Source: Cupriavidus sp. (GTDB taxonomy: Bacteria; Pseudomonadota; Gammaproteobacteria; Burkholderiales; Burkholderiaceae). From it: a stretch of DNA of 64,000 nucleotides. Position 1 is the first letter of the stretch; each line of letters starts with the position of its first letter. Below, piece after piece: positions 50,868-59,535 of this stretch. The stretch lies in contig JAPSLC010000007.1 of NCBI GenBank assembly GCA_031181345.1, positions 1-64,000 of the forward strand, in the 5' to 3' direction. Under the pieces are notes generated by a model. That model saw nothing but the letters and a program-made list of their open reading frames with translations, did not search any database and was not told where the DNA came from. Both the position numbers and the translations under genes were made by a program.

Positions 50868-52092
50868 GACAAGCGTGTCCACCACACCTTCCTCGACTCG
50901 AGCCGCAGCGGCAATGCCGTTCGCCGTCTATATCCTCGGACTGACCGTTTTCTGCCTGACTACCTCGGAATTCATGGTGGCCGGCATGATGCCATCGCTG
51001 GCCGCGGCGTTCGGCGTGCCGGTCGAACGCATCGGCTATCTGGTGTCGATCTATGCGGCCGGCATGGTGCTCGGTGGACCGGTGCTGACCGTGGCGCTCG
51101 CACGCGTGCCGCTGCGTCCGGCGCTGCTCGGATTGCTGGCGACCTATATGGTCGGGCAGATTGGTTGCGCAATGGCCGATGACTATCTGGTGATGGCGAT
51201 CGGCCGAGCCGTGACGGGAATCGCCGCCTCGGCGTGCTTCGGCATCGTGCTGTCGATGTGTGCGGAGATGGTGGCGGCGGAGGTCCGTGGCCGTGCCGCG
51301 GCGATCGTAATCGGTGGCCTGATGATCGCCACCGTCGCCGGTTTGCCGCTGGCGACGCTGGTCGATTTGCATCTCGGCTGGCGCGCCAGCTTCTGGCTGC
51401 TGGTGGTGTTGACCGGCCTGTGCGTGCTGGCGGTGCGCTGGAAGATTCCGGCCACGTTGACGACCAGCACCAACGGCATGCGCAGCGAATTGGCGTCGCT
51501 CGCCAATCGCGAGCTGTGGGCCGCCTATACGACCAGTGCGCTGATCATCGGCGCGACGTTTGCCGGCTTCAGCTATTTCGCGCTGGTGCTGACCAAGGTG
51601 TCAGGCTTCTCGCCGTCGTCGATTCCCGCGCTGCTGGGCCTGTATGGCCTGGCGACTGTGATCGGCAACGCGGTGATCGGCCGCTTTGCTGACCGGCATA
51701 CTATGCGCATCCTGTTGTGGGGATTGATGGTGCTGGCGGGGGCGTTGGCACTGTTTGCCGTCTACGCCGATCAGCCGCTGGTTGCGGTCATTGCGATGCT
51801 GCTGGTCGGTCTGACCGGCGTATCGCTGAACCCGGCGATGGTGGTGCGCGTGATGCGCGCCGCGCCGCCTGGGCCGCTGGTCAATACGATGCATACCGCC
51901 GTCATCAATATCGGCCTGATGTCGGGATCGTGGCTTGGTGGCGTGGGCATCAGCCAGGGCTGGGGGCTGCGGTCGCCGCTGTGGGTGGGCACGGTGCTGG
52001 CGGTGGTCGGCGTGCTGGCGGTGCTGCCCTATGCGTTGCGGCGGGCGTCAGCCCGTGGCGCGAGCTTCGGGGCGGAGTGTGCGAAGGGATAG
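50866..52092 (+). CDS. MFS transporter (drug/sugar efflux type, DHA1)
   Basis: This 408-residue protein has 12 predicted membrane helices and the MFS pattern for AraJ/arabinose-efflux-like permeases (TTSEFMVAGMMPSLAAAFGV, GRAVTGIAASACFGI, RGRAAAIVIGGLMIATVAGLP). It probably exports small organic compounds. ATG 50866 has no ribosome site, and tandem repeats run up to it. The message may be leaderless, or the start may be ATG 50914. It converges with the cupin gene 27 bp beyond. Confidence 0.88.
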   Translation: MTSVSTTPSSTRAAAAMPFAVYILGLTVFCLTTSEFMVAGMMPSLAAAFGVPVERIGYLVSIYAAGMVLGGPVLTVALARVPLRPALLGLLATYMVGQIGCAMADDYLVMAIGRAVTGIAASACFGIVLSMCAEMVAAEVRGRAAAIVIGGLMIATVAGLPLATLVDLHLGWRASFWLLVVLTGLCVLAVRWKIPATLTTSTNGMRSELASLANRELWAAYTTSALIIGATFAGFSYFALVLTKVSGFSPSSIPALLGLYGLATVIGNAVIGRFADRHTMRILLWGLMVLAGALALFAVYADQPLVAVIAMLLVGLTGVSLNPAMVVRVMRAAPPGPLVNTMHTAVINIGLMSGSWLGGVGISQGWGLRSPLWVGTVLAVVGVLAVLPYALRRASARGASFGAECAKG

Positions 52093-52119
52093 ACCCGCTC
52101 CGCCCGTGGCCGACACTGG

Positions 52120-52626
52120 TCAATCGCGCGAGAACACAGCGCCCCGGCCAGGTCGGATATATCGCGGCGTCGGAAGGCCCATGGCCTTTGCAGCATTGAG
52201 GATGCCGTCCTCGATCGCACCGGCGTCGCGTACGCCTTGATATTCGCCGTCTTTGAAAATTACGTTGGCGCCGTAGACCACCATGAACCCTTCGGCCGCC
52301 TCCTTGGCGTCAGCCGGAACGGAAAACGTATGGACCGAACCACCGGGCTCATACAGATAGCTGCCGGCGGTCTGGCGATCGTCAGGGTATTCGACGTAAT
52401 TCCACTCGCCTTTGATCGTAAAGAAGTGGACGGTGCCCGTGTGAAAGTGCGGCGGCAGCGTGGTGCCCGGCTCGAACTTGCCGTAGAGCACCCAGACGCC
52501 GTTCTCACGGTCGAGAAAGAGCGGAATGATGGTCGATCCTGATTCCGACCCTGGGAATTCGACCGCTTCATTGATGTTCACCGTCAGCAAACGGTCTTGA
52601 TGCGTGACGACCTTGGGCAAGCCCAT
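52120..52626 (-). CDS. Cupin protein, 2,4'-dihydroxyacetophenone dioxygenase-like
   Basis: This 168-residue single-domain cupin has metal ligands His60, His62, Glu or His67, and His99 (PPHFHTGTVHFFTIKGEW, YEPGGSVHTF). The pattern HFHTGTVHFFTI is typical of the 2,4'-dihydroxyacetophenone dioxygenase family, which cleaves C-C bonds next to a keto group. ATG 52626 has AGGAG 9 nt upstream. It is last in the leftward operon Bug protein, SnoaL-like protein, cupin. Confidence 0.82.
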   Translation of the reverse strand: MGLPKVVTHQDRLLTVNINEAVEFPGSESGSTIIPLFLDRENGVWVLYGKFEPGTTLPPHFHTGTVHFFTIKGEWNYVEYPDDRQTAGSYLYEPGGSVHTFSVPADAKEAAEGFMVVYGANVIFKDGEYQGVRDAGAIEDGILNAAKAMGLPTPRYIRPGRGAVFSRD

Positions 52627-52671
52627 GATTCGAATCTCCTCTGATGTGGGGATAAATTCAGCGGTCACCGT

Positions 52672-53106
52672 TCACAGAAGACCCAGCGCGCGCAGCTTGG
52701 CATCCGGCGCCGAGTACGGGCGCTCACAGACGATCTTGTCCGAGCCAGGCGCGAATTCGAAGGTCGCGGCGATCCGGATGCGGAAGCTGCGGCCGGTCGG
52801 CTCATAGGTCTTGCCGTTAGCCTTCAAGGGGCCAAGGTGCGTGCCCTGCAGCCAGAACTCGACCAGCACGGTGTCGCCATCGGCCGCAATGGCGATGATC
52901 TCGTTCTCGAGATCCGGAAATGGCACCCGCGACGAATCGAAATACCCCCGCACCTCGGCCTCGCCATCGAATACCGCTCCACTGCCGTGCATTTCGTAGC
53001 GCGGATGCGCGAAGGTATCGATCACGGCGTCCCAATCGTGGACGCACTCCAGCGCCATATGGTCGCGTACGGTCTGGATGCGGGCTTCATTCAGGGTGGA
53101 AGACAT
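52672..53106 (-). CDS. SnoaL/NTF2-like protein
   Basis: This 144-residue protein has the NTF2-like cone fold pattern (VIDTFAHPRYEMHGSGAVFDGEAEVRGYFDSSR, VEFWLQGTHLGPLKANGKTYEPTGR). Such proteins are isomerases, cyclases or ligand binders. The exact role is unknown. It lies 45 bp before the cupin gene and 58 bp after the Bug gene, so it probably acts in the same pathway. ATG 53106 lacks a strong ribosome site. Confidence 0.8.
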   Translation of the reverse strand: MSSTLNEARIQTVRDHMALECVHDWDAVIDTFAHPRYEMHGSGAVFDGEAEVRGYFDSSRVPFPDLENEIIAIAADGDTVLVEFWLQGTHLGPLKANGKTYEPTGRSFRIRIAATFEFAPGSDKIVCERPYSAPDAKLRALGLL

Positions 53107-53164
53107 AGAAAATTCGTGTGGTGACGTAATGGAAGAGGGGCTGCCGTGTGCGCGCGGCAATGCG

Positions 53165-54127
53165 TCAGTCGAGCGACATGTGCGCCTGTTTGGCGATCGA
53201 TTTCCACATCGGGATATCGCGCGCATTGGTCGCTTGCTGCTCGGCTCCGGAAACGTATTTGGCCGTGATCCCGAGCGACAGCAACTTGCTGACGACTTCG
53301 GGTTCCTTCAGCGTCTTCTCGAGCACGGTCGACAGCTTGTCGACTATCGGCTTCGGGGTCTTGGCCGGGACATACATCGCCCATGTCAATTCGCGGTCGA
53401 AGTCGACGCCTTGCTCCTGATAGCTGGCCACGTTCGGCAGACTTGGCGAGCGCTTGGTGCAGACGGCCAGCGCCTTGACCTTGCCTTCTTTGACGAACGG
53501 CGTCGCGGTCACCATGTCGACGAAGGCCACGGAGATATGGTTGCCGAGCAGATCCGTGATGATTTGCGAGGTGCCCTTGTAGGGCACGTGCTGCAGCGGG
53601 ATGCCCGCCTTCTGGCTCAGGATCTCGCCGCAGAAATGTCCGGTCGAGCCCGAGCCCCAGCTGGCGTACTGAATGGGCGCCTGCTGTTTGCGGGCCAGCG
53701 CCATCAGCTCTTTCAGATTGTTTGCCGGGTACGAATTCGACGCGACCATGACAATCGACGAATTGCCGATGGTCCCCAGGCTCTGGAAGTCACGCACCGG
53801 ATCGTAGGGCAGCTTCGCGTAGGTCGCGGCAGCCAGTGGATGCGTCGACATGCCGCCGATCATGATTGTGTAGCCGTCCGGCGTCGCCGTCGCCACCGCC
53901 TGGGTGCCGATCGTGCCGGCCGCGCCAGGCTTGTTCTCGACCACCACCGGTTGCTTCAGCTGCGCGGCAAAGCGCTCGGCCAGGAAGCGGCCCAGCGTAT
54001 CGCCGCCGCCGCCGGCGGAGAAGGGCAGCAGCATGCGGATCGGGCGCTCGGGATAGTCGGCGGGGTCAGCCGCCTGCGCGGTGGCGGCCGCCACGGCCAG
54101 CAACGCGGTGGTGAAGAGCTTCTTCAT
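53165..54127 (-). CDS. Bug-family (TctC) solute-binding protein
   Basis: This 320-residue periplasmic protein has a signal peptide (MKKLFTTALLAVAAATAQA) and Bug markers YPERPIRMLLPFSAGGGGDTLGRFLAERF, VVENKPGAAGTIG and YASWGSGSTGHFCGE. It is first in the leftward operon and should bring in the pathway substrate. ATG 54127 has GGAGA upstream. Two LacI-type operators lie in its promoter region. Confidence 0.92.
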   Translation of the reverse strand: MKKLFTTALLAVAAATAQAADPADYPERPIRMLLPFSAGGGGDTLGRFLAERFAAQLKQPVVVENKPGAAGTIGTQAVATATPDGYTIMIGGMSTHPLAAATYAKLPYDPVRDFQSLGTIGNSSIVMVASNSYPANNLKELMALARKQQAPIQYASWGSGSTGHFCGEILSQKAGIPLQHVPYKGTSQIITDLLGNHISVAFVDMVTATPFVKEGKVKALAVCTKRSPSLPNVASYQEQGVDFDRELTWAMYVPAKTPKPIVDKLSTVLEKTLKEPEVVSKLLSLGITAKYVSGAEQQATNARDIPMWKSIAKQAHMSLD

Positions 54128-54192
54128 GTCTTGTCTCCAAGGGTGTTCGCCCGTTCTGCGATGCGGGATTCGGGGTGGTGTTTCCTCGTCAG

Positions 54193-54206
54193 TGGAAACG
54201 TTTCCA
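54193..54206. promoter_or_regulatory. LacI-family operator 1
   Basis: TGGAAACGTTTCCA is a perfect 14-bp palindrome with the central CG typical of LacI/GalR operators. It lies 66 bp upstream of the Bug gene start. Confidence 0.85.
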
Positions 54207-54293
54207 TTGCAGTGTCGTCGAGCGTGGTGTCGGCAGCAAATCATGGTTAACGCTATGCTGCGCCGAGCCAGCACATCGGCTACTGTGTCTTTA

Positions 54294-54307
54294 TGGAAAC
54301 GTTTCCA
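54294..54307. promoter_or_regulatory. LacI-family operator 2
   Basis: The identical TGGAAACGTTTCCA recurs 101 bp away, 24 bp before the VOC gene ATG. The likely binder is the LacI protein encoded at 55738, and the pair would allow looping. Confidence 0.85.
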
Positions 54308-54330
54308 ACATTCGATGACATGGAGGCAAG

Positions 54331-54870
54331 ATGAGCTTGCTGTTCGGAGGCGTATGCCAGATCGGCTACGTCGTGCGGGATATCGAGAAGGCGATGCGGC
54401 ACTGGAGCGAGGTGCTCGGCGTCGGGCCGTGGTTCTACAAGAAGGAAGTCGGCACGACCGAATTTCGCTACTACGGTGAAGCGTCGGCCTTGCCGGATCT
54501 TTCCATCGCACTCGCGAATTCCGGCGGCGTGCAGATCGAGCTGATCCAGCAGCGCAATGATGCGCCGTCGCTCTATCTCGATTCGCTGAAGCACTTCGGC
54601 GAAGGCATGCAGCATATCGCGTACTGGACCGATGACCGCTTCGACGAATTCGCCGAGCGGTTGCGTGCAAGCGGCTATGTCGAGGGGCACGGCGGGCGCA
54701 TGGGCATGCGCGGCCGATTTGCCTATTACGTCCATGCGGACTTGCCGGGCAACATCGTCGAGATTTCGGAAATGTCCGGCGGGAAGGGCGAATACTTTGC
54801 GGCGATTGCCGAGGCCGCGAAAGGCTGGGACGGCGCCGATCCAATCCGGCGCATTGGAACCCCGCAATGA
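54331..54870 (+). CDS. VOC-family (glyoxalase/dioxygenase fold) protein
   Basis: This 179-residue protein has two beta-alpha-beta modules of the VOC fold (QIGYVVRDIEKAMRHWSEVLGVGPW, about 10-34; HIAYWTDDRFDEFAERLRASGY; NIVEISEM). Metal ligands may be His and Glu within these. Members are lyases, isomerases or ring-cleaving dioxygenases. ATG 54331 has GGAGG upstream. It overlaps the SDR gene by 4 bp. Confidence 0.85.
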   Translation: MSLLFGGVCQIGYVVRDIEKAMRHWSEVLGVGPWFYKKEVGTTEFRYYGEASALPDLSIALANSGGVQIELIQQRNDAPSLYLDSLKHFGEGMQHIAYWTDDRFDEFAERLRASGYVEGHGGRMGMRGRFAYYVHADLPGNIVEISEMSGGKGEYFAAIAEAAKGWDGADPIRRIGTPQ

Positions 54871-55643
54871 GCGCGGCCGAAGGCACGACGGCGGGCCGGC
54901 ACGTTGCGGTGGTCACCGGCGCCGCGCGCGGCATCGGCCTGGCAATCGGCAATCGGCTTGCGGCCGACGGATATGCAGTCGCCCTGTGGGATCGCGACAG
55001 GGCCCTGTTAGATCAGGCCGCTCGGACATTGCGAAGCAATGGCGCACGGGTGTTGCCGGTGTCAGTCGACATCACCGATCGCCAACAGGTCGAGCGGGCA
55101 TTTGCACAGACGGTCGAAACTCTGGGCATGCCAACAGCATTGGTGAACAATGCCGCCATCCTCGGACGCAGAGGGCCGACAGTGGAGGCCTCCGTCGACG
55201 AATGGAAGCTCGTCTTCGACGTCAATGTGTTCGGCGCATTGCAATGCGTGCAGGCAATTGTGCCTTCGATGGTGAAGAACGGCTGGGGCCGCGTCGTCAA
55301 CGTGGCGTCGGTCGCCGGCAAGGAGGGCAATCCGTTTGCCGGCGCCTATGCGGCATCGAAGGCGGCATTGATATCGATGACGAAGAGCCTGGGCAAGGAA
55401 CTGGCTGAGACCGGCGTACTGGTCAACTGCATCACGCCCAGCGCGGCCGATACCGATATCTTTGGCCAGCACGACGAAAGCCAGCGGGCGCAATTGCAGG
55501 CACGCCTGCTCGAACGTGTGCCAATGAAGCGTTTTGTCCGAGTCGCAGAAGTGGCGGAGATGGCCGCATGGCTGTGTTCCGAGCGCTGCAGCTTCAGCAC
55601 GGGCGCGGTTTTCGACATCAGCGGTGGGCGTGCCATGTACTGA
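54867..55643 (+). CDS. Short-chain dehydrogenase/reductase (SDR)
   Basis: This 258-residue protein has the NAD(P) motif TGAARGIG near 17-24, NNAA near 90, and the catalytic Tyr/Lys in YAASKAA near 155-161 with a preceding Ser (NVASVAG). The reaction is oxidation or reduction of an unknown alcohol or ketone. It overlaps the VOC gene (ATGA) and precedes the LacI gene by 94 bp. Confidence 0.92.
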   Translation: MSAAEGTTAGRHVAVVTGAARGIGLAIGNRLAADGYAVALWDRDRALLDQAARTLRSNGARVLPVSVDITDRQQVERAFAQTVETLGMPTALVNNAAILGRRGPTVEASVDEWKLVFDVNVFGALQCVQAIVPSMVKNGWGRVVNVASVAGKEGNPFAGAYAASKAALISMTKSLGKELAETGVLVNCITPSAADTDIFGQHDESQRAQLQARLLERVPMKRFVRVAEVAEMAAWLCSERCSFSTGAVFDISGGRAMY

Positions 55644-55737
55644 TGGGCGGGTAGGGCAGGGCTATCGGATCGACGATAATAGCGGCCCAGGGCCCGCTAC
55701 GATTACCGCCAGCTCAGACCCCCAAGCCGGACCATCG

Positions 55738-56814
55738 ATGACCAGCCGAACGCGCACCCCCAACTCCGATACGCCAGCCCGCGTCACGATCCGCGACGTG
55801 GCGAAGGCCGCAGGCGTCTCGGTCGGAACGGCATCGCGCGCGCTGAACCGTAGCGGCCCGGTCAGCGAGGCCGCACTGCAGGCCGTCGAACGGGCCGCCA
55901 AGGCCCTTTCCTATGCCCCCGATCCGATCGCGCAAAGCATGCGCACGGGTACCTCCGGCGTCGTGGGCCTGCTCGTGTCCGATCTGGCCAATCCGCTATA
56001 CGCCCGCATCATCACGGCAGTCGAAACGCGGCTGCAGCGCGAAGGCTACGCGATGGTGGTCGGCAACACGCATAACAACAAGGCGCAGGAAGAGCTGATG
56101 GTGGACCTGTTCCGCCGCCGCCGCGTCGACGGACTGATCCTCGGCCCCTGCGAAACCGAACGCCCCGATTACCTCGCCCAAATCTCCCGCGACCTCGCCG
56201 TCGTCGCCATGGACCGCGACTTCGGCGAGCAGGGGTCCGGTGTTCATGTCGAACACGCCCGCGGTTCGTACGAAGCGACCCGGTACCTGCTCGACCTTGG
56301 GCACACGCGCATCGCGCTGATGACATCCGACGGTGCTTTGCGCCCGGGCCGCGAGCGCATCAACGGCTATCGCAAAGCGATGGAGGAGCGCGGTCTCACC
56401 GTGGATAGCGCCCTCGTGCGCTCCAGACGCTCGGCGATGGATCTGTCATTCAGCGATGCTTTGGCGCTGCTGTCCGCCAAGGACCGCCCAACAGCCTTCA
56501 TCTGCCTCGGCACCCGGATTCTCTCCGGTGTCCTGCAGGCGATGAAGCAGACGGGGCACCGCATGCCGCAAGATGTCAGCCTGATCTGCGTGGGGGATAG
56601 CGATCTGGCACAGCTTTATTCGCCGGCGATTACTGCGATCGATTGGGATCTGGAGGCGGTGGGGATGGCGGCGGCGGAGATGTTGTTGCGGGGTATTGGG
56701 GGCGGTACAGGCCCGGACGATGCGAAGGCGGCCGCGGGGCGGGAGATTCGGCTGGGTACGCGGGTTGTTTTGCGGGAATCGTGTGCGCCGCCTTCGCTAG
56801 CGGGAAAAGCATAG
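55738..56814 (+). CDS. LacI-family transcriptional regulator
   Basis: This 358-residue regulator has a LacI HTH (VTIRDVAKAAGVSVGTASRALN, about 16-37) and a periplasmic-binding-protein-like sensor domain (GVVGLLVSDLANPLYARIITAVE onward). It probably represses the two facing operons through the TGGAAACGTTTCCA pair and is released by a pathway compound. ATG 55738; the frame stays open upstream, but no better start is seen. Confidence 0.9.
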   Translation: MTSRTRTPNSDTPARVTIRDVAKAAGVSVGTASRALNRSGPVSEAALQAVERAAKALSYAPDPIAQSMRTGTSGVVGLLVSDLANPLYARIITAVETRLQREGYAMVVGNTHNNKAQEELMVDLFRRRRVDGLILGPCETERPDYLAQISRDLAVVAMDRDFGEQGSGVHVEHARGSYEATRYLLDLGHTRIALMTSDGALRPGRERINGYRKAMEERGLTVDSALVRSRRSAMDLSFSDALALLSAKDRPTAFICLGTRILSGVLQAMKQTGHRMPQDVSLICVGDSDLAQLYSPAITAIDWDLEAVGMAAAEMLLRGIGGGTGPDDAKAAAGREIRLGTRVVLRESCAPPSLAGKA

Positions 56815-56847
56815 CTGCGGTCTCGACCCTTATGGGCATGGGCTATC

Positions 56848-58248
56848 TTGTCTATTCCACCGAGTTTGCAATTGTTTCTCCACGAATTTTTATTTCCTTA
56901 TGTGAGCATGCTGACCGGGGCGGCATGGAGCATTCAGCAGAGCCTGGATGGCTTGGGCGTCGTATCCACCAGCTTTGTTACGCGTGATTCCGGTGGAGCG
57001 CTGACGGGGAGCTATTGGTCTCCGGGCCAGGCCGTACTGCCTATTCTGGGCGCGCTCTGTCTGTTCTCGATGCTTCTGTCGGCGTGCCTGGTGACGGCGG
57101 GCTATGTCCTTGGGAGAAGGAAGGGGGCATGCGTTGCGATCGTGCTGCTTGCGTTGCCGGGGGCGCTAAGTGTGATGTCTCTCTGGCCCAACATCCCATA
57201 CTTGCCCAGTGTGTACACAATTGGCGGTACTGGGATGCTCGGTACCCCATGGGGCGTCTTCTACCTATTGCTGTTGGCGGGCTTGACAGGATGGGTCCTT
57301 GGCGTCTTCGTCATGGATGCACTAAACATCGACGACAAGTTTTGGGGTGGTTTTGATCATCTCTGGTACGCCGCCGGCCTTGTGGCGGTCGTTTTCTTTG
57401 TAGCGGACGTACAGAGCGGAGGCCACGTAAAGGCGCTCGATCAGGTTTCCCGGGATGCGCAGCGGGCGAGCGCTTATCTGCACAACCAAATTGCCGAATA
57501 TGACAAACACTGCCGTCAAAGTGTGCAAACACATCGGCTGTCGTGCGAATGGGCGTCCGACGTTCTGCAACGATTACTGGATTATCAGACGGTAGATGCA
57601 AAGCTCTTCGCCCAATTTGGACCAAAGAACTCCGCGGACCTGTATCAACGTTTTGCTGGGCCGAGCAGTGCTTCCGAAATTGAGACTATTCGTTCGGAAA
57701 TCTCCGCTTACAACGCGGCCTTGTGCCCTGTGCGAGTATTTAACGATCACGTTAAGCAATTTGCGCGACCCTCAGCAGTGTGCCAATCTACTCCGCATGC
57801 TTTTTGCCAGTCAATTCCCGATTCGCTAAACGGGAAAATAGATGAGGACGTAAGCGTAGCTACGGTGGCAATAGCGAGTGAGTGTATTGTTCCGACCCTG
57901 GTTCGTTTCCGCGCAGGTCATGCGGAGTATCTTCAGCAAGTTTCACGAGATCAGCGCAATAAGCACTATCGCTGGTTTTACTATCTGATGTTCGCCGTCG
58001 TCGCTGGTTTCAAGATGTCCAACGGCACGATGAAGCTGACCGGCCTTCATTCACGAAAGGCACACGAAAAGCGCCGTGGCTGGCACTTCCTTTGCCGAGT
58101 GTGGGGAATATTATGGAAAGCTCAGACCACGGTGTTTTCTTGTGGCGTTCGTCTGGCATCGACTCTTGCCATCGCCTGCAATGCTGTTGCGAAGAGGATG
58201 GTGCTTCGGGTGAGGAAGTTTTTTTCCTCCAACGTCAGGTCCGGATAG
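56848..58248 (+). CDS. Membrane protein of unknown function, lower GC
   Basis: This 466-residue protein has four or five hydrophobic helices in its first 190 residues (for example ILGALCLFSMLLSACLVTAGYVL, GVFYLLLLAGLTGWVLGVFVM, LWYAAGLVAVVFFVADV). A soluble part follows (about 195-370) with several cysteines (HCRQS, SCEW, CQSTPHAFCQS), then another helix near 385 and a basic C terminus. No family was recognised. The gene is visibly lower in GC than its neighbours, which suggests transfer. The start is unsure: TTG 56848 opens the frame, and no ribosome site is clear. Confidence 0.6.
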   Translation: MSIPPSLQLFLHEFLFPYVSMLTGAAWSIQQSLDGLGVVSTSFVTRDSGGALTGSYWSPGQAVLPILGALCLFSMLLSACLVTAGYVLGRRKGACVAIVLLALPGALSVMSLWPNIPYLPSVYTIGGTGMLGTPWGVFYLLLLAGLTGWVLGVFVMDALNIDDKFWGGFDHLWYAAGLVAVVFFVADVQSGGHVKALDQVSRDAQRASAYLHNQIAEYDKHCRQSVQTHRLSCEWASDVLQRLLDYQTVDAKLFAQFGPKNSADLYQRFAGPSSASEIETIRSEISAYNAALCPVRVFNDHVKQFARPSAVCQSTPHAFCQSIPDSLNGKIDEDVSVATVAIASECIVPTLVRFRAGHAEYLQQVSRDQRNKHYRWFYYLMFAVVAGFKMSNGTMKLTGLHSRKAHEKRRGWHFLCRVWGILWKAQTTVFSCGVRLASTLAIACNAVAKRMVLRVRKFFSSNVRSG

Positions 58249-58340
58249 CTTATTGAATCGGTATCGAGCCAGGCCACGCGCTGAATTGGGGCGCAAGCTG
58301 ATTCCGTTGCGAGCCTGCCCCCAATACTGCCAACGGCCAA

Positions 58341-59258
58341 TCAATAATCCCAAAACACCGGCACCCACCGAAACGCCTCGCCCTGAACCGCCACCCGCCC
58401 AACGGACGGAAACGGCAGATGCGTCGCCACCAGCAGCTCACCAGTCTCCGCCGCTTCCCGCAACATACGAACCCGAACCTGAACCGACTCCACCGGGTCA
58501 TGTTCGAAGCCGTTGTGCCATTCGGGGTGGTCGAACCCAACCGGAAAGATGGCGTCGCCGGCGAAGGTCAGTCGCTCGCTACCGGACGTCACGCGGACCA
58601 TGCTGTGCCCCGGCGTGTGGCCGCCAGTGCGAAAGGCCATAACGCCGGGCGCGACCTCGCACTGCTGGTCGAACAGCCGCAGCTGGCTGCGGTATTCGTT
58701 GGCGAAGCGCGTGGCGGCCGAGCGGAGCACGGGCGGTACCGGCGATGGCATGGTCGTGTCCGAGAAATCCGGCGATTCCCAGAACTGGACCTCGGTGGCG
58801 CACACGTGGATCCGCACGTCCGGACGCAGCTGTTCCTTCACGCCGTCGACGAGCAGCCCGCCAACGTGGTCCATGTGCATGTGAGTGATGACGATGTCGG
58901 TCAAGGAACCGAGTTCGATGCCGGCGGCGTCCAGGCGCTGGGGCAGCAGCCCGGCACGCGGGAAGTCCGGATACTCGGCCCCGAGTCCAGCGTCGATCAG
59001 TATGGTCTGCTTGCCGCTGCGTACGACGGCGACGTTCAGCGGCCAATCGAACGCGTCCGGAGGCAGGAACATGTCTTCGAACCAGGCCGCCCGGTCCGCC
59101 GGGTTGGCATTGGTGGCTAACGTCGCGGTCGGCAGGGCCAGCACCCCATCGCTGATCACCAGCACGTCGATTTCGCCGACCCGTACCGCGTAACGCGACG
59201 GGACCAGATCGTCGGGCACCGGACCACCGCGGCGTGGCGTGTTTTGTGTGCTAAGCAT
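58341..59258 (-). CDS. Metallo-beta-lactamase-fold hydrolase
   Basis: This 305-residue protein has the zinc motif THMHMDH (His126, His128, Asp130, His131), a second site GGHTPGHSM near 218-226, and FAGDAIF for the bridging Asp. The family includes lactonases and quorum-quenching enzymes. No signal peptide was seen. ATG 59258 has GGAGA upstream. The frame is also open far upstream, but that region has a terminator and no homology. The substrate is unknown. Confidence 0.9.
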   Translation of the reverse strand: MLSTQNTPRRGGPVPDDLVPSRYAVRVGEIDVLVISDGVLALPTATLATNANPADRAAWFEDMFLPPDAFDWPLNVAVVRSGKQTILIDAGLGAEYPDFPRAGLLPQRLDAAGIELGSLTDIVITHMHMDHVGGLLVDGVKEQLRPDVRIHVCATEVQFWESPDFSDTTMPSPVPPVLRSAATRFANEYRSQLRLFDQQCEVAPGVMAFRTGGHTPGHSMVRVTSGSERLTFAGDAIFPVGFDHPEWHNGFEHDPVESVQVRVRMLREAAETGELLVATHLPFPSVGRVAVQGEAFRWVPVFWDY

Positions 59259-59471
59259 GATGAAATCTCCAGTGAGACGGCCCGAGAGCCCGGACCAAAC
59301 CAGTCGGGCGGCGACTGGTTGCTTCAAATGAGGGGCACCCCTCGCTTGCGGGGCACGAATCGCGGCGGGAAGGCCGCGTGACCACATCGTAGGCAGTAGG
59401 GGCGCGAGGCGGAAGGCAGCGAGCGGAATCACGGTGTTGCCCGATACGCACCAAACGAATCGATCAGCATT

Positions 59472-59509
59472 AAAAAAGCCCTGCTGAACCATCGTCCAGC
59501 AGGGCTTTT
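59472..59509 (-). terminator. Rho-independent terminator after amidohydrolase
   Basis: GCCCTGCTG / CAGCAGGGC forms a stem with T-runs on both strands (AAAAAA before, TTTT after). It lies 27 nt beyond the stop of the leftward amidohydrolase gene. Confidence 0.88.
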
Positions 59510-59535
59510 CATTGGTGAGATTGCGATTTGCTCGA

